The position numbers and the translations under genes are program-made. From Rhodobiaceae bacterium (GTDB taxonomy: Bacteria > Pseudomonadota > Alphaproteobacteria > Micropepsales > Micropepsaceae), in NCBI GenBank assembly GCA_009885515.1, contig VFKO01000488.1, positions 1 through 24,764 of the forward strand: a stretch of 24,764 nucleotides of DNA, given 5' to 3'. The notes below the pieces were generated by a model. That model had not been told where the DNA came from, did no database searches, and worked only from the letters and a program-made list of their open reading frames with translations. Of the stretch, positions 16,394 through 24,304 are shown piece after piece. How positions within the stretch are numbered: the stretch's first letter is position 1; every line of letters starts with the position of its first letter.

Positions 16394-17875
16394 ATGGAAG
16401 AAAACTTTGCCGTCGTCGGCGCCGGAATTGCGGGATTGGGGACCGCTATGGCGTTGGCGCGTGAGGGGCGTCACATTACCCTCATCGACCGCGACCCGCC
16501 GCCGCCTGCCAACGTCGAAACCGCCTTCGAGACCTGGGAGCGCAAGGGCGTCACCCAGCTTCGCCACAGTCACGTGTTCCTGGGCTGTCTGGTTGCGTTG
16601 ATTCGTAAAAAGCATCCGCGTCTGCACGCCATGCTGCGTGAAGCCGGCGCGCGCGAGATCGGCTTCGCAGAAAGCCTGCCTCCCTTGCTGCGGCCAGCTT
16701 ACAACACAGGCAAAAACACAGACGACGCCGATCTGGCGTTTCTGTTTTCCCGCCGCACGACACTCGAACACATCATGCGCGCCTATGTCGAGTCCCTTCC
16801 CGGCGTGCACTTCATAACCAGCGCCCGCGTGCGCAACCTGACCATCACCAGGACAAACGGCAAAACCGCTGTGACGGGTGTTGTGATCGAGCAGGAAGGG
16901 CAACCGGACGCGACCTTGAGTGCAAACATCGTCGTCGATGCGACAGGCCGCAATACACTCATGGTCGATTGGCTGCGAGAGCGTGGTGTCGCAATCGAGG
17001 AGGAAAGAAGCCCCGCGGGTATTCTCTATTTCACCCGTCACTACCGTCTGCGTGAAGGACAAGACGAACCCCCGCGCGATGCAATTCCGGGTGCCGGTGA
17101 TTTGGGCTACATCAAATTTGGTGTCTTCGCCGCCGACAATCGCCACTTCTCGATCACGCTCGCAGTGCCCGAAATAGAGTCGAAACTGCGAACGGCCGCC
17201 GTCGATCCCAAAACCTTCGACGCGATCTGCGCCCAGATACCCGGCGCCGGACGCTGGACCGATCTCAAGCGCGCTGAACCCGTGACCAAAGTCTTCGGCA
17301 TGGGAAATCTCCACAACGTCTGGCGCCATTTCGTAAAAGCCGGTGAGCCCGTGGTGTTGAATTTCTTCGCCGTTGGTGACGCCTGCATGCGCACCAACCC
17401 GCTTTATGGCCGCGGCTGTTCTTCGGCCGTGATGCACGCGCATATTTTGGGCGACGTTCTGGATCAAACCGCCGACGCCCGATCGCGCGCAATCGAATTT
17501 GACAAGCGCTCGCGCTTGACCCTGCGCCCTTTCTGGGACGCCATCGTCAAGCAGGATTTGGGTGCGATCCGCAGAGCGCACAACGAGCAACAGCCGGGCT
17601 ACAAGCCACGCTGGAAAGCGCGCCTCATCAAGAGCTTTGCCGAAGACGCCGTTGGGCCAGCCACCCGTTCAAGCGTCAGCGTCTATCGCGCCATCATGAA
17701 AGCCTTTCACATGCTGGAAACGCCCACCACCTGGCTCAAGCAACCGTTGATTGTTTTGCGCGTGCTTTTGACCTGGGCAACGCCCAAGCGCTTCAAGCGC
17801 GCGCTATACCCGCCGAATCCAGGACCCGGGCGTACCGAAATGCTCTCAAGCCTTGGCCTCATTCAATCCGTCTAA
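16394..17875 (+). CDS. FAD-dependent monooxygenase/epoxidase-like oxidoreductase
   Basis: This 493-residue flavoprotein has an N-terminal Rossmann motif VVGAGIAGLG (7-16) followed by an acidic strand end, LIDRD. VVDATGR lies in the middle, and the second FAD motif is GDACMRTNPLYGRGCSSA. The segment TQLRHSHVFL resembles the PQ.RH.H stretch of LasC/MonCI-type flavin epoxidases and related hydroxylases. It probably oxidises a hydrophobic or isoprenoid-like substrate, but the substrate is not readable. ATG 16394 sits just before the dinucleotide-binding strand; an upstream TTG at 16334 is less likely. The epoxide-hydrolase-like gene follows after 18 bp, which suggests consecutive steps. Confidence 0.87.
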   Translation: MEENFAVVGAGIAGLGTAMALAREGRHITLIDRDPPPPANVETAFETWERKGVTQLRHSHVFLGCLVALIRKKHPRLHAMLREAGAREIGFAESLPPLLRPAYNTGKNTDDADLAFLFSRRTTLEHIMRAYVESLPGVHFITSARVRNLTITRTNGKTAVTGVVIEQEGQPDATLSANIVVDATGRNTLMVDWLRERGVAIEEERSPAGILYFTRHYRLREGQDEPPRDAIPGAGDLGYIKFGVFAADNRHFSITLAVPEIESKLRTAAVDPKTFDAICAQIPGAGRWTDLKRAEPVTKVFGMGNLHNVWRHFVKAGEPVVLNFFAVGDACMRTNPLYGRGCSSAVMHAHILGDVLDQTADARSRAIEFDKRSRLTLRPFWDAIVKQDLGAIRRAHNEQQPGYKPRWKARLIKSFAEDAVGPATRSSVSVYRAIMKAFHMLETPTTWLKQPLIVLRVLLTWATPKRFKRALYPPNPGPGRTEMLSSLGLIQSV

Positions 17876-17893
17876 ACCGCACGGGAAGCGCTC

Positions 17894-18856
17894 ATGTCCG
17901 TCAATTGGAAGTCCCCCCGCTACGTCGAAACCAACGGCATTCGCATGGCCGTCTTCGAACAGGGTCAAGGCATCCCCGTTATCATGTGCCACGGCTTCCC
18001 GGAACTGGCTTATGCCTGGCGCCACCAGATACCGGCCATCGCCGCGGCGGGCTTTCGTGCCATCGCTCCCGATCAACGCGGTTATGGAAACACCGATCAA
18101 CCGCAAGCCATCGAATCCTACGATATCCATCACCTGACAGGTGATCTCGTGGGAATGCTTGATGCGCTTGAGATTGAAAAGGCGGTCTTCGTTGGCCACG
18201 ATTGGGGCGGCGCGATCACCTGGGCTATGCCGTTGCTTCATCCAACGCGCGTCGCCGGTGTCATCGGCGTCAACACCCCCTTCCTGCCGCGCGCCCCCAT
18301 GGACCCGATCGCTCTCATGCGCGCCGCCTATGGCGAGGACATGTACATCGTCTACTTCCAAAAGCCCGGCGTCGCCGACAAGGCCCTGGCCGCCGACCCC
18401 GGCAAAACGCTGCGCCTGTTCTATCGCAGGACCGGCATGACCATCGCTGAATTCGACAAGCGCCCGGCGGAAGAACGAAACCTGGCACTCGTTCACGCCC
18501 TGCAAAGTGACGAAGGCCTGTGGCCCGGCGAACCGCTGCATACCCAAGACGAACACGAATTCTTCGTGAACGCATTCACGCGCACTGGCTTTACCGGCGG
18601 CATAAACTGGTATCGCAATTTCACCCGCAATTGGCATTCAATGGAGGGCGTGACACAAAAGGTTGATTGCCCCGCGCTGATGGTGATGGCGGAAAACGAC
18701 ATTGTTCTGCGCCCATCTCTCGCCGACGGAATGGAAGTCTTCGTGCCAGATCTGGAAAAGCACCTGATCAAGAACTGCGGCCATTGGACCCAGACCGAAA
18801 AGCCTGACGAACTCAACCGCGTCATGATCGATTGGCTCAAGCGCCGTTTCGGTTAA
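17894..18856 (+). CDS. Soluble epoxide hydrolase-like alpha/beta hydrolase
   Basis: This 320-residue alpha/beta-hydrolase carries the epoxide hydrolase signature: oxyanion motif HGFP (33-36), nucleophile Asp103 in GHDWGG, acid Asp269 in AENDI and His297 in CGHW. It also has two candidate lid tyrosines that would activate the epoxide oxygen, Y154 in YIVYFQKPG and Y240 in GGINWYRN. This set separates it from esterases, which use Ser, and from dehalogenases, which lack the tyrosines. It converts an epoxide to a diol; the substrate is unknown. GGGAAG precedes the ATG. It is probably co-transcribed with the FAD enzyme 18 bp upstream. Confidence 0.9.
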   Translation: MSVNWKSPRYVETNGIRMAVFEQGQGIPVIMCHGFPELAYAWRHQIPAIAAAGFRAIAPDQRGYGNTDQPQAIESYDIHHLTGDLVGMLDALEIEKAVFVGHDWGGAITWAMPLLHPTRVAGVIGVNTPFLPRAPMDPIALMRAAYGEDMYIVYFQKPGVADKALAADPGKTLRLFYRRTGMTIAEFDKRPAEERNLALVHALQSDEGLWPGEPLHTQDEHEFFVNAFTRTGFTGGINWYRNFTRNWHSMEGVTQKVDCPALMVMAENDIVLRPSLADGMEVFVPDLEKHLIKNCGHWTQTEKPDELNRVMIDWLKRRFG

Positions 18857-18873
18857 GCATAATACGTACTCTT

Positions 18874-18902
18874 TTGCGAGTGGCCAGAAACCACGCTATA
18901 GT
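18874..18902 (+). promoter_or_regulatory. Promoter of the ABA4-like gene
   Basis: TTGCGA (18874-18879) and TATAGT (18897-18902) are separated by exactly 17 bases, a good sigma-70-type match, with 32 bases from the -10 to the ATG at 18935. Inside the spacer GTGG (18880-18883) and CCAC (18891-18894) form a short inverted repeat that could be an operator. It indicates that the downstream gene has its own transcript. Confidence 0.6.
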
Positions 18903-18934
18903 GCGCGCACCTGCGACCGGATCGTAAAACGCCA

Positions 18935-19405
18935 ATGCCGCAACTCGCAACATTAACCGCTGACACCATGTTCACAGTGTTGAACTACGGCGTCCTGCCG
19001 TTCTGGGCTCTACTCATATTTCTCCCGCATGCGAAGCTCACAGAAGTTCTCGTGCATTCGGTATTTGTACCGTTAGTACTCGGCGTCACCTACGCTTGGC
19101 TCTTGGCGACCGCACTCTCGGGCCCCACCCCCATACCCGAAGGCGCCAGCTTCATGACGCTGCAAGGCCTGACAAAAATTTTCTCTGTTGAAACCGCCCT
19201 TGTCGCCGGTTGGGCGCATTATCTGGTTTTCGATCTGTTCATCGGGGCCTGGCAGGCCCGCGACGCGCAGCGTGTCGGCCTGCACCACCTCATCATCGCT
19301 CCCTGCCTACTCGTGACACTCGTCGTTGGTCCGGTTGGCCTGCTGCTCTATTTCATGATCAGAGGCATCTCAGGCAAAGGCGGCTGGAGCCTATTTGAAG
19401 GTTAG
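18935..19405 (+). CDS. ABA4-like (DUF4281) membrane protein
   Basis: This 156-residue integral membrane protein has about four hydrophobic helices. The stretch VETALVAGWAHYLVFDLFIGAW, followed by the short acidic-basic loop QARDAQRVGL and GPVGLLLYFMIR, is the hallmark of the DUF4281 family. That family is named for plant ABA4, which is needed for neoxanthin formation from violaxanthin. The function of bacterial members is not established as far as I know. It has its own promoter, and its 3' end overlaps the convergent SDR gene by 15 bp. ATG 18935 is chosen; ATG 18968 is a weaker alternative. Confidence 0.85.
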   Translation: MPQLATLTADTMFTVLNYGVLPFWALLIFLPHAKLTEVLVHSVFVPLVLGVTYAWLLATALSGPTPIPEGASFMTLQGLTKIFSVETALVAGWAHYLVFDLFIGAWQARDAQRVGLHHLIIAPCLLVTLVVGPVGLLLYFMIRGISGKGGWSLFEG

Positions 19406-20251
19406 GCCACTCAACCTCTCGCTTGCCGTCCACAGCTTCCGCGCAATGTCTTCGTCATAGGATACGGGCGACGACTTCACCGCCTTGCATTTGTCGAAAT
19501 ATTGTCCGCTCACGCCTTCAACCTCCGGCGCACTCGCAAGATAAACACTCGTCTTTGCACCGTTGTCCTGCGAGATCGCAGCAACTGACTTTGCCAGTCC
19601 GATGGCAAACCGCAACCACCCGCCATTGTTGTTGCCGAAGGCCGAAGCAACAAATCCCGGATGCAGGCAATTCACGCTCACGCCCGAACCGTCCAGCCGC
19701 CGCGCCAGTTCATACGAGAAATAGATGTTGGCAAGTTTGGATTGGCCATAAGCCGTCCAGCCTGAATACCGCTTCGCGTTTTGCAGGTCATCAAGGTCTA
19801 ACCGCGCCCCTAGATGCGCCGCCGACGCGACATTCACAATGCGCGCCGTACCCGCCGCTTTCAAAAGATCCACCAGCAGGGTCGTCAAGGAAAAATAGCC
19901 CAGATGGTTGAGCGCCAGCGTTTGTTCAATTCCATCTTCGCTCACGACGCGCTTGTGAAACATTGCACCCGCATTGTTCACCAGCACATCCAGACGCTTC
20001 AACCGCTCCTTTAATGAGTCCGCCACGTGCTGCGCACCCTTTCGTGACGATAAATCCCCCCGCACGAAATGAATGTCGTCCTTGCCCGTCAAGGCGCGCA
20101 ATTCACGAACCACGCTGTCGCCCTTCGCAGCATTGCGCCCAATCAGAGTAACTTTCGCGCCCAGTCTGGCCAACTCTCGTGCCGTGACCTTTCCAATGCC
20201 ATCCGTCGCACCCGTGACAACAACGTCTTTTCCTTGCAAGCTCACGTTCAT
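19391..20251 (-). CDS. Short-chain dehydrogenase/reductase (retinol dehydrogenase-like SDR)
   Basis: This 286-residue classical SDR has the nucleotide-binding motif TGATDGIG (13-20), NNAG (92-95), and the catalytic Ser143 in NVASAAH, Tyr168 and Lys172 in YGQSK. The basic residue in IGRN after the second strand fits NADP(H) preference. Sequence style resembles the retinol dehydrogenase/WWOX-like group, which act on lipophilic alcohols or ketones. The substrate is unknown. AAGGGA precedes the ATG closely. Its 3' end runs 15 bp into the ABA4-like gene on the other strand, and its 5' end is divergent from cheY. Confidence 0.9.
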   Translation of the reverse strand: MNVSLQGKDVVVTGATDGIGKVTARELARLGAKVTLIGRNAAKGDSVVRELRALTGKDDIHFVRGDLSSRKGAQHVADSLKERLKRLDVLVNNAGAMFHKRVVSEDGIEQTLALNHLGYFSLTTLLVDLLKAAGTARIVNVASAAHLGARLDLDDLQNAKRYSGWTAYGQSKLANIYFSYELARRLDGSGVSVNCLHPGFVASAFGNNNGGWLRFAIGLAKSVAAISQDNGAKTSVYLASAPEVEGVSGQYFDKCKAVKSSPVSYDEDIARKLWTASERLSGLTFK

Positions 20252-20416
20252 ATCCCTTCAATGCGCCGCATCGTTTACACAACAGTAACTACGCCGGACA
20301 CCCATCTAGATAAACAAATCAGCAAAACTATTCCATCAACCAATCTGAAACTGCTTTTGGTCTAAGGTGCACCCAGCGTCAAGTAAGCCAGTAACCGCAT
20401 TTCCCCGGGGTGTTTC

Positions 20417-20794
20417 ATGAAAGTTCTAGTCGTCGACGATTACAGCACAATGCGCCGCATTATCCGCAACCTGCTCACGCAGATCGGATACACGGAAATT
20501 GATGAAGCCGCAGACGGCGGCGACGCCCTGGCGAAACTGCGCGCCGTGCACTATGGCCTGGTCATCTCCGACTGGAACATGGAACCGATGACTGGCTACG
20601 ACCTGCTCAAGCAAGTCCGCGCCGATGACAAGCTCAAATCGACGCCCTTCATCATGGTGACCGCCGAATCCAAAACCGAAAACGTCATTGCTGCCAAGAA
20701 GGCGGGCGTCGATAACTACATTGTCAAACCCTTCAATGCAGCAACCCTGCAACAGAAGATCAATTCCGTCTTGACACCGGCTAAGCCGAACTAG
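20417..20794 (+). CDS. cheY: CheY-like chemotaxis response regulator
   Basis: This 125-residue single receiver domain has no output domain. Conserved residues are the acid pair D7/D8, phosphoacceptor Asp52 in VISDWNM, Thr82 in MVTAES and Lys104 in YIVKPF. The DWNMEPMTG stretch is typical of CheY that binds the flagellar switch protein FliM. GGGGTG lies just before the ATG, inside the palindrome CCCCGGGG (20403-20410). The cheZ gene follows after 10 bp. No cheA, cheW, cheB or receptor gene is in the window. The 165-bp upstream gap shared with the SDR shows no clear promoter. Confidence 0.92.
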   Translation: MKVLVVDDYSTMRRIIRNLLTQIGYTEIDEAADGGDALAKLRAVHYGLVISDWNMEPMTGYDLLKQVRADDKLKSTPFIMVTAESKTENVIAAKKAGVDNYIVKPFNAATLQQKINSVLTPAKPN

Positions 20795-20804
20795 GACTAC
20801 ACAC

Positions 20805-21590
20805 ATGCCTGCAGTTCAAATCGCCCAGTCGGTCGACTTTTTCGAATCATTGGAGAGAGCCGTTCGCGACACTTCGCGCGGACAAGCGTTCCTCGATGAG
20901 TATGCCCGCCGCATCCGCACAGTGGAAAACCTGTCAATTTTGCAGGCGATTGAGCGCTTAAGTGCAGCCGCAGAGGAACGATCACACCCATCCAATCTCG
21001 ACGTCTTGCGCCGTGAACTCGAGAGCATGGCGTATTCGATCCAGCAGACGCGCAAAGAAATTGCTTCAATCAAACCGCAAGGCGAAGCCAGCAATCGCAT
21101 AGTCAATGCAACCGAAGAGCTGGACTTTGTTCTGAAATCGACCGAACGCGCCACCGCTGAAATACTCTCGGCCGCCGAACGAGTTCTCGCCATCGCAGGC
21201 GAACTGAAAACGAAAGGCTCGGACACCGTCCTCTGCGACGAGTTGGAGATGCAGGGCACAGATCTGATGATGGCTTGTTCATTTCAAGATTTGACCGGTC
21301 AACGCATGTCCAAGGTCGTCAACACGCTGCGCTACCTCGAGCTTCGCGTCAACGCGATGATCGATATCTGGGGAATCACATCTGACGAAGGCAGCTCCAT
21401 CCCATCCAACCCCCTCGACAAACGCCCCGATGCGCATTTGCTGAATGGCCCGGCCCGCGAAGGGGACGGTTCCGGCCAAGACGATGTAGATCGCCTATTT
21501 AGCGGCGCTGATGCTACGGCCACGGAAGAACTGGCCACAATGCCCGTTGGACCGGCCTCGCAAAACGACATCGATCAATTGTTCGAATAA
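20805..21590 (+). CDS. cheZ: CheZ, CheY-P phosphatase with two C-terminal docking motifs
   Basis: This 261-residue protein is mostly long helices, expected to form the CheZ four-helix bundle. The catalytic signature MACSFQDLTGQ carries D162 and Q166, equal to E. coli D143 and Q147 that attack CheY-phosphate. After the helical core a flexible linker (about 191-222) leads to two related acidic motifs, QDDVDRLF (225-232) and QNDIDQLF (253-260), the second at the very C-terminus. They resemble the CheY-binding N-terminus of FliM (SQxEIDALL type). E. coli CheZ has one C-terminal CheY-binding helix. AGGA lies nine bases before the ATG. It is likely co-transcribed with cheY. Confidence 0.92.
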   Translation: MPAVQIAQSVDFFESLERAVRDTSRGQAFLDEYARRIRTVENLSILQAIERLSAAAEERSHPSNLDVLRRELESMAYSIQQTRKEIASIKPQGEASNRIVNATEELDFVLKSTERATAEILSAAERVLAIAGELKTKGSDTVLCDELEMQGTDLMMACSFQDLTGQRMSKVVNTLRYLELRVNAMIDIWGITSDEGSSIPSNPLDKRPDAHLLNGPAREGDGSGQDDVDRLFSGADATATEELATMPVGPASQNDIDQLFE

Positions 21591-21599
21591 TTCCGGCAA

Positions 21600-21630
21600 C
21601 CCCCCCCCGGCAAACACCCCCCGGCAAACA
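21600..21630 (+). repeat. C-tract with 14-bp tandem repeat
   Basis: A run of nine C (21600-21608) overlaps two perfect copies of CCCCCCGGCAAACA (21603-21616 and 21617-21630). It lies just after the cheZ stop and before the lipoprotein gene. The structure is prone to slippage; function unknown. Confidence 0.7.
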
Positions 21631-21643
21631 CCATCGTGTGATA

Positions 21644-21660
21644 CGGCCGTGACCCGGCCG
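21644..21660 (+). terminator. Possible hairpin terminator after cheYZ
   Basis: CGGCCG, loop TGACC, CGGCCG form a 6-bp GC stem between cheZ and the next gene. No T-run follows, so a Rho-independent role is doubtful. A second palindrome GCTCCGGAGC and a CACGC/GCGTG pair lie a little downstream in the same 139-bp gap. Confidence 0.3.
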
Positions 21661-21729
21661 CGTCTTGCCATTCGCTCCGGAGCACGCGAAAACCCTGCGT
21701 GGGCTTTCCCTAGCGCTCCGCCGAGGCAC

Positions 21730-22596
21730 ATGACATTTCGCAATCTCAGACTTCTCGCTCGCCTCTTCAAGCGGCTCATAGCGCTGTCCGGCGCCATGGC
21801 CTTCACGGGGTGCGCCATACCGGGCCCCAGCGCCCGCGAAGATGTGATGGACAAACACGCCCCCCGCCAAGAGCTACGCCTGACCGCAGGCTACGCATTG
21901 AGTTTTGCTGAAGCAGGCGACATGGACGGCCAACCCGTCATCTTCGTACACGGCACGCCAGGTGACGCCGGTGCCTGGGCCGACTACATGATGAACGTAC
22001 CCAAAGGCTACCGCTACATCACACTTGATCGTCCAGGATTTGGCCGCAGTGGTCCCGCCGGTGCGGTAACTTCACTAACCGCCCAAGCCAATGCCATTGC
22101 CGAACTCATACGCCGACTTGGCCCAAAACCCGCGGCACTTGTCGGACATTCTCTCGGCGGCCCCATCATTGCCCAAGCGGCAGCCGATCACCCTGCACTC
22201 GTCGCCGCCCTCGTGATCGTCGCAGGTTCTCTCGATCCCGCCCAGGAAAGTGTGCCCTTCATCCAGTATGTCGGCGACACCTGGCCGTTGAGTGCAATAT
22301 TGCCGCGCTCGTTGCGAAACGCCAACCGAGAGGTCATCGTGCTTGAACCCCAGCTCAAAGCACTCGCCGCGCGCCTGTCCACTCTCAAACTGCCGGTGAC
22401 GATCGTGCATGGCACAAAAGATGACTTGGTGCCGTTCGCAAATGTTGCGTTCATAAAAACCCATATGACCAACGTGACGAACATGGATGTCACTGTCCTA
22501 GAGGGTCAAAGTCATTTCCTGCCGTGGAACTCGAAAAAGCAGGTTGACGCCGCAATCATGAAAGCCCTGGCGATGCAGAAAACGCCTTCACAATGA
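21730..22596 (+). CDS. Alpha/beta-hydrolase lipoprotein
   Basis: This 288-residue protein starts with a basic N-terminus, a hydrophobic stretch and the lipobox-like FTGC with Cys28, so it is probably a membrane-anchored lipoprotein. The hydrolase core has the oxyanion-type HGTP (74-77), nucleophile Ser141 in GHSLGG, acid Asp231 or Asp232 in HGTKDD and His262 in GQSHF, a complete Ser-His-Asp triad. Esterase or lipase-like activity is likely; the substrate is unknown. ATG 21730 is chosen because it gives the signal sequence; the open frame upstream (from 21511) only shadows cheZ. It overlaps the DedA gene by ATGA. Confidence 0.85.
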   Translation: MTFRNLRLLARLFKRLIALSGAMAFTGCAIPGPSAREDVMDKHAPRQELRLTAGYALSFAEAGDMDGQPVIFVHGTPGDAGAWADYMMNVPKGYRYITLDRPGFGRSGPAGAVTSLTAQANAIAELIRRLGPKPAALVGHSLGGPIIAQAAADHPALVAALVIVAGSLDPAQESVPFIQYVGDTWPLSAILPRSLRNANREVIVLEPQLKALAARLSTLKLPVTIVHGTKDDLVPFANVAFIKTHMTNVTNMDVTVLEGQSHFLPWNSKKQVDAAIMKALAMQKTPSQ

Positions 22597-23186
22597 TCGA
22601 CTCCACCGGCACATTGATTTTGGCATTGGGGTCGAGTCCGTGGGCCGTGGCACTCGCCATCATCGCGGCAACTTTTGTCCTCGAAGACGTCGCGATTGTC
22701 GCCGCCGCGCTCCTGGCTGCCGATGGAACAATCCCGCCTTCCCTCGCACTCGCAGCATTGGTTGCCGGCATATTCGCAGGCGATCTCACCCTCTATGGCC
22801 TGGGTGCGGCGGCGCGCTCGCAACCATGGGCGCACCGCTTCATCGGCGAACGCCGGATGAATAAGGGTAGAGCCTGGTTGAAGCGCCGCTACATCAGCGC
22901 CCTCATCGGCGCACGCTTTATGCCCGGATTCCGTCTGCCAACTTACGCGGCCAGCGGTTTCCTGCAACTGCCGCTTCTTCCATTTGCAACAGTGGCAGCC
23001 TTTGCCGGGTTTGTCTGGACAACGATCATCTTTGCGCTGGTATTTTTCTTTGGGCTCATGATTCTGGATGCCTTGGGCGTTTGGCGTTGGCTGATCGCCG
23101 CCGCATTGCTGACCTTGGTGTTTTTCGGTCCCCGCCTGACCGAGATGCTGCTGCCGCCCGCTATCCGCGACTCTCCAAATGAGTGA
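22593..23186 (+). CDS. DedA-family (SNARE-associated) membrane protein
   Basis: This 197-residue protein has several hydrophobic helices and the DedA marks: an acidic residue in the first hydrophobic region (FVLEDVAIVAAALLAA), GIFAGDLTLYGLG, and the conserved re-entrant motif ARFMPGFRLPTYAASG. DedA proteins include undecaprenyl-phosphate and phospholipid flippases; which lipid is moved here cannot be told. Its ATG overlaps the hydrolase stop, and its stop lies inside the first codons of the ATP-grasp gene (8-nt overlap), so translation is probably coupled. Confidence 0.9.
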   Translation: MIDSTGTLILALGSSPWAVALAIIAATFVLEDVAIVAAALLAADGTIPPSLALAALVAGIFAGDLTLYGLGAAARSQPWAHRFIGERRMNKGRAWLKRRYISALIGARFMPGFRLPTYAASGFLQLPLLPFATVAAFAGFVWTTIIFALVFFFGLMILDALGVWRWLIAAALLTLVFFGPRLTEMLLPPAIRDSPNE

Positions 23187-24291
23187 CCGCGTCCGCAATG
23201 AAATCCGCGTGCCCCATCAAGGCATGCCGCCATTCGACACGGCGGGACCGCCTGTTTCATACTTCGAATTCTGGCCGCAATACTATTTCTATGCCCCGAT
23301 GGTGCTCTATTGGTTGTGGTTGTCTGTGCGCTATGGCGGGATCACGTTGCCCACCATTTCCAATCCGCTTTTTCCAATGGGCGGCTGGATCGGCGAATCC
23401 AAATGTTCGGTGTTTGAGCACGCAGGATCATACGCCCGTAACTTCATCGCCCCTTGGGGACTGCTCCAGCGGACCCCCGGCGTCACCCCCACCCAAGCAC
23501 TCGACACGGCAACCAAAGCTGGATTGAAATTCCCCTTTATCGCCAAACCCGACATAGCCTGCAGGGGTGTCGGCGTGCGGCGCATCCGTACCACCGAGGA
23601 ACTTGGCGCCTACATCGAGGCCTTCCCAACCGGCGAAAACATTCTCCTCCAGGCGCTTGCCGATTTCGAAGGGGAAGCCGGCATCTTCTACATGCGCAAA
23701 CCAAACGAAAACCGAGGTCAAATCACATCCATAACGCTGAAGTATTTTCCCTATGTCTACGGCAACGGCGTATCAACATTGGCCGGACTCATCGCAGCCG
23801 ATCCACGTGCGGGAAAACTTCAACACATTTACCTGCCCCGCCACCGCGACCGCTTGGACTGGATCATTCCCAAAGGCCACCCCTTCCGCATCGCCTACAC
23901 CGGTAGCCACAGTCGCGGCACGATTTTTCGCAACGGCAATCACCTGATCACCGAAGCGATGACCGACGCCTTCGACCGCATCGCCAAAGATATAAAGGAA
24001 TTCCATTTCGGCCGCTTCGACGTCCGCTTCGCTACCATCGAAGACCTGCAAACCGGTCGAAATTTCAGCATTGTTGAAGTCAACGGTGCAGGCGCCGAAG
24101 CCACCCACATCTGGGACCACAAGACCACATTGCCCGAGGCATATGGCGCGCTGATGCACCAATACAAGGCTTTGTGGGAAATCGGTGCCCAGAATGCCAG
24201 GCGCGGCTTCAAGCCAGAGCGCCTGAGCGACCTCATCAAAGCCTATCGCCATGAGCACCGCCTTTGGGCACAATACCCCCTGACTGAGTGA
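23179..24291 (+). CDS. ATP-grasp carboxylate-amine ligase-like protein
   Basis: This 370-residue protein has a hydrophobic, aromatic N-terminal segment (about 28-52, YYFYAPMVLYWLWLSVRYG) followed by SNPLFPMGGWIGESK. An ATP-grasp core follows: FPFIAKPD with ATP-binding Lys123, a glycine-containing loop CRGVGVRRI, then FGRFDVRF (D281) and IVEVNGAGAE (E300 and N302, metal ligands of the D-Ala-D-Ala-ligase type). It should join a carboxylate to an amine using ATP. The partners are unknown, and the hydrophobic N-terminus suggests membrane association. It sits between DedA and a PlsC-type acyltransferase, which suggests a lipid-linked product. I do not recognise a characterised homologue. Confidence 0.75.
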   Translation: MSDRVRNEIRVPHQGMPPFDTAGPPVSYFEFWPQYYFYAPMVLYWLWLSVRYGGITLPTISNPLFPMGGWIGESKCSVFEHAGSYARNFIAPWGLLQRTPGVTPTQALDTATKAGLKFPFIAKPDIACRGVGVRRIRTTEELGAYIEAFPTGENILLQALADFEGEAGIFYMRKPNENRGQITSITLKYFPYVYGNGVSTLAGLIAADPRAGKLQHIYLPRHRDRLDWIIPKGHPFRIAYTGSHSRGTIFRNGNHLITEAMTDAFDRIAKDIKEFHFGRFDVRFATIEDLQTGRNFSIVEVNGAGAEATHIWDHKTTLPEAYGALMHQYKALWEIGAQNARRGFKPERLSDLIKAYRHEHRLWAQYPLTE

Positions 24292-24304
24292 TTTGGCAGG
24301 CACG

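Noticed and set aside
16358..17590. Minus-strand open frame (410 codons) opposite the FAD enzyme gene
   Set aside because: No recognisable domain, and the plus strand carries clear flavoprotein motifs across the same span.
21511..21729. N-terminal extension of the lipoprotein hydrolase
   Set aside because: It crosses the cheZ end and the C-tract, has unlike composition, and would bury the lipobox signal sequence.
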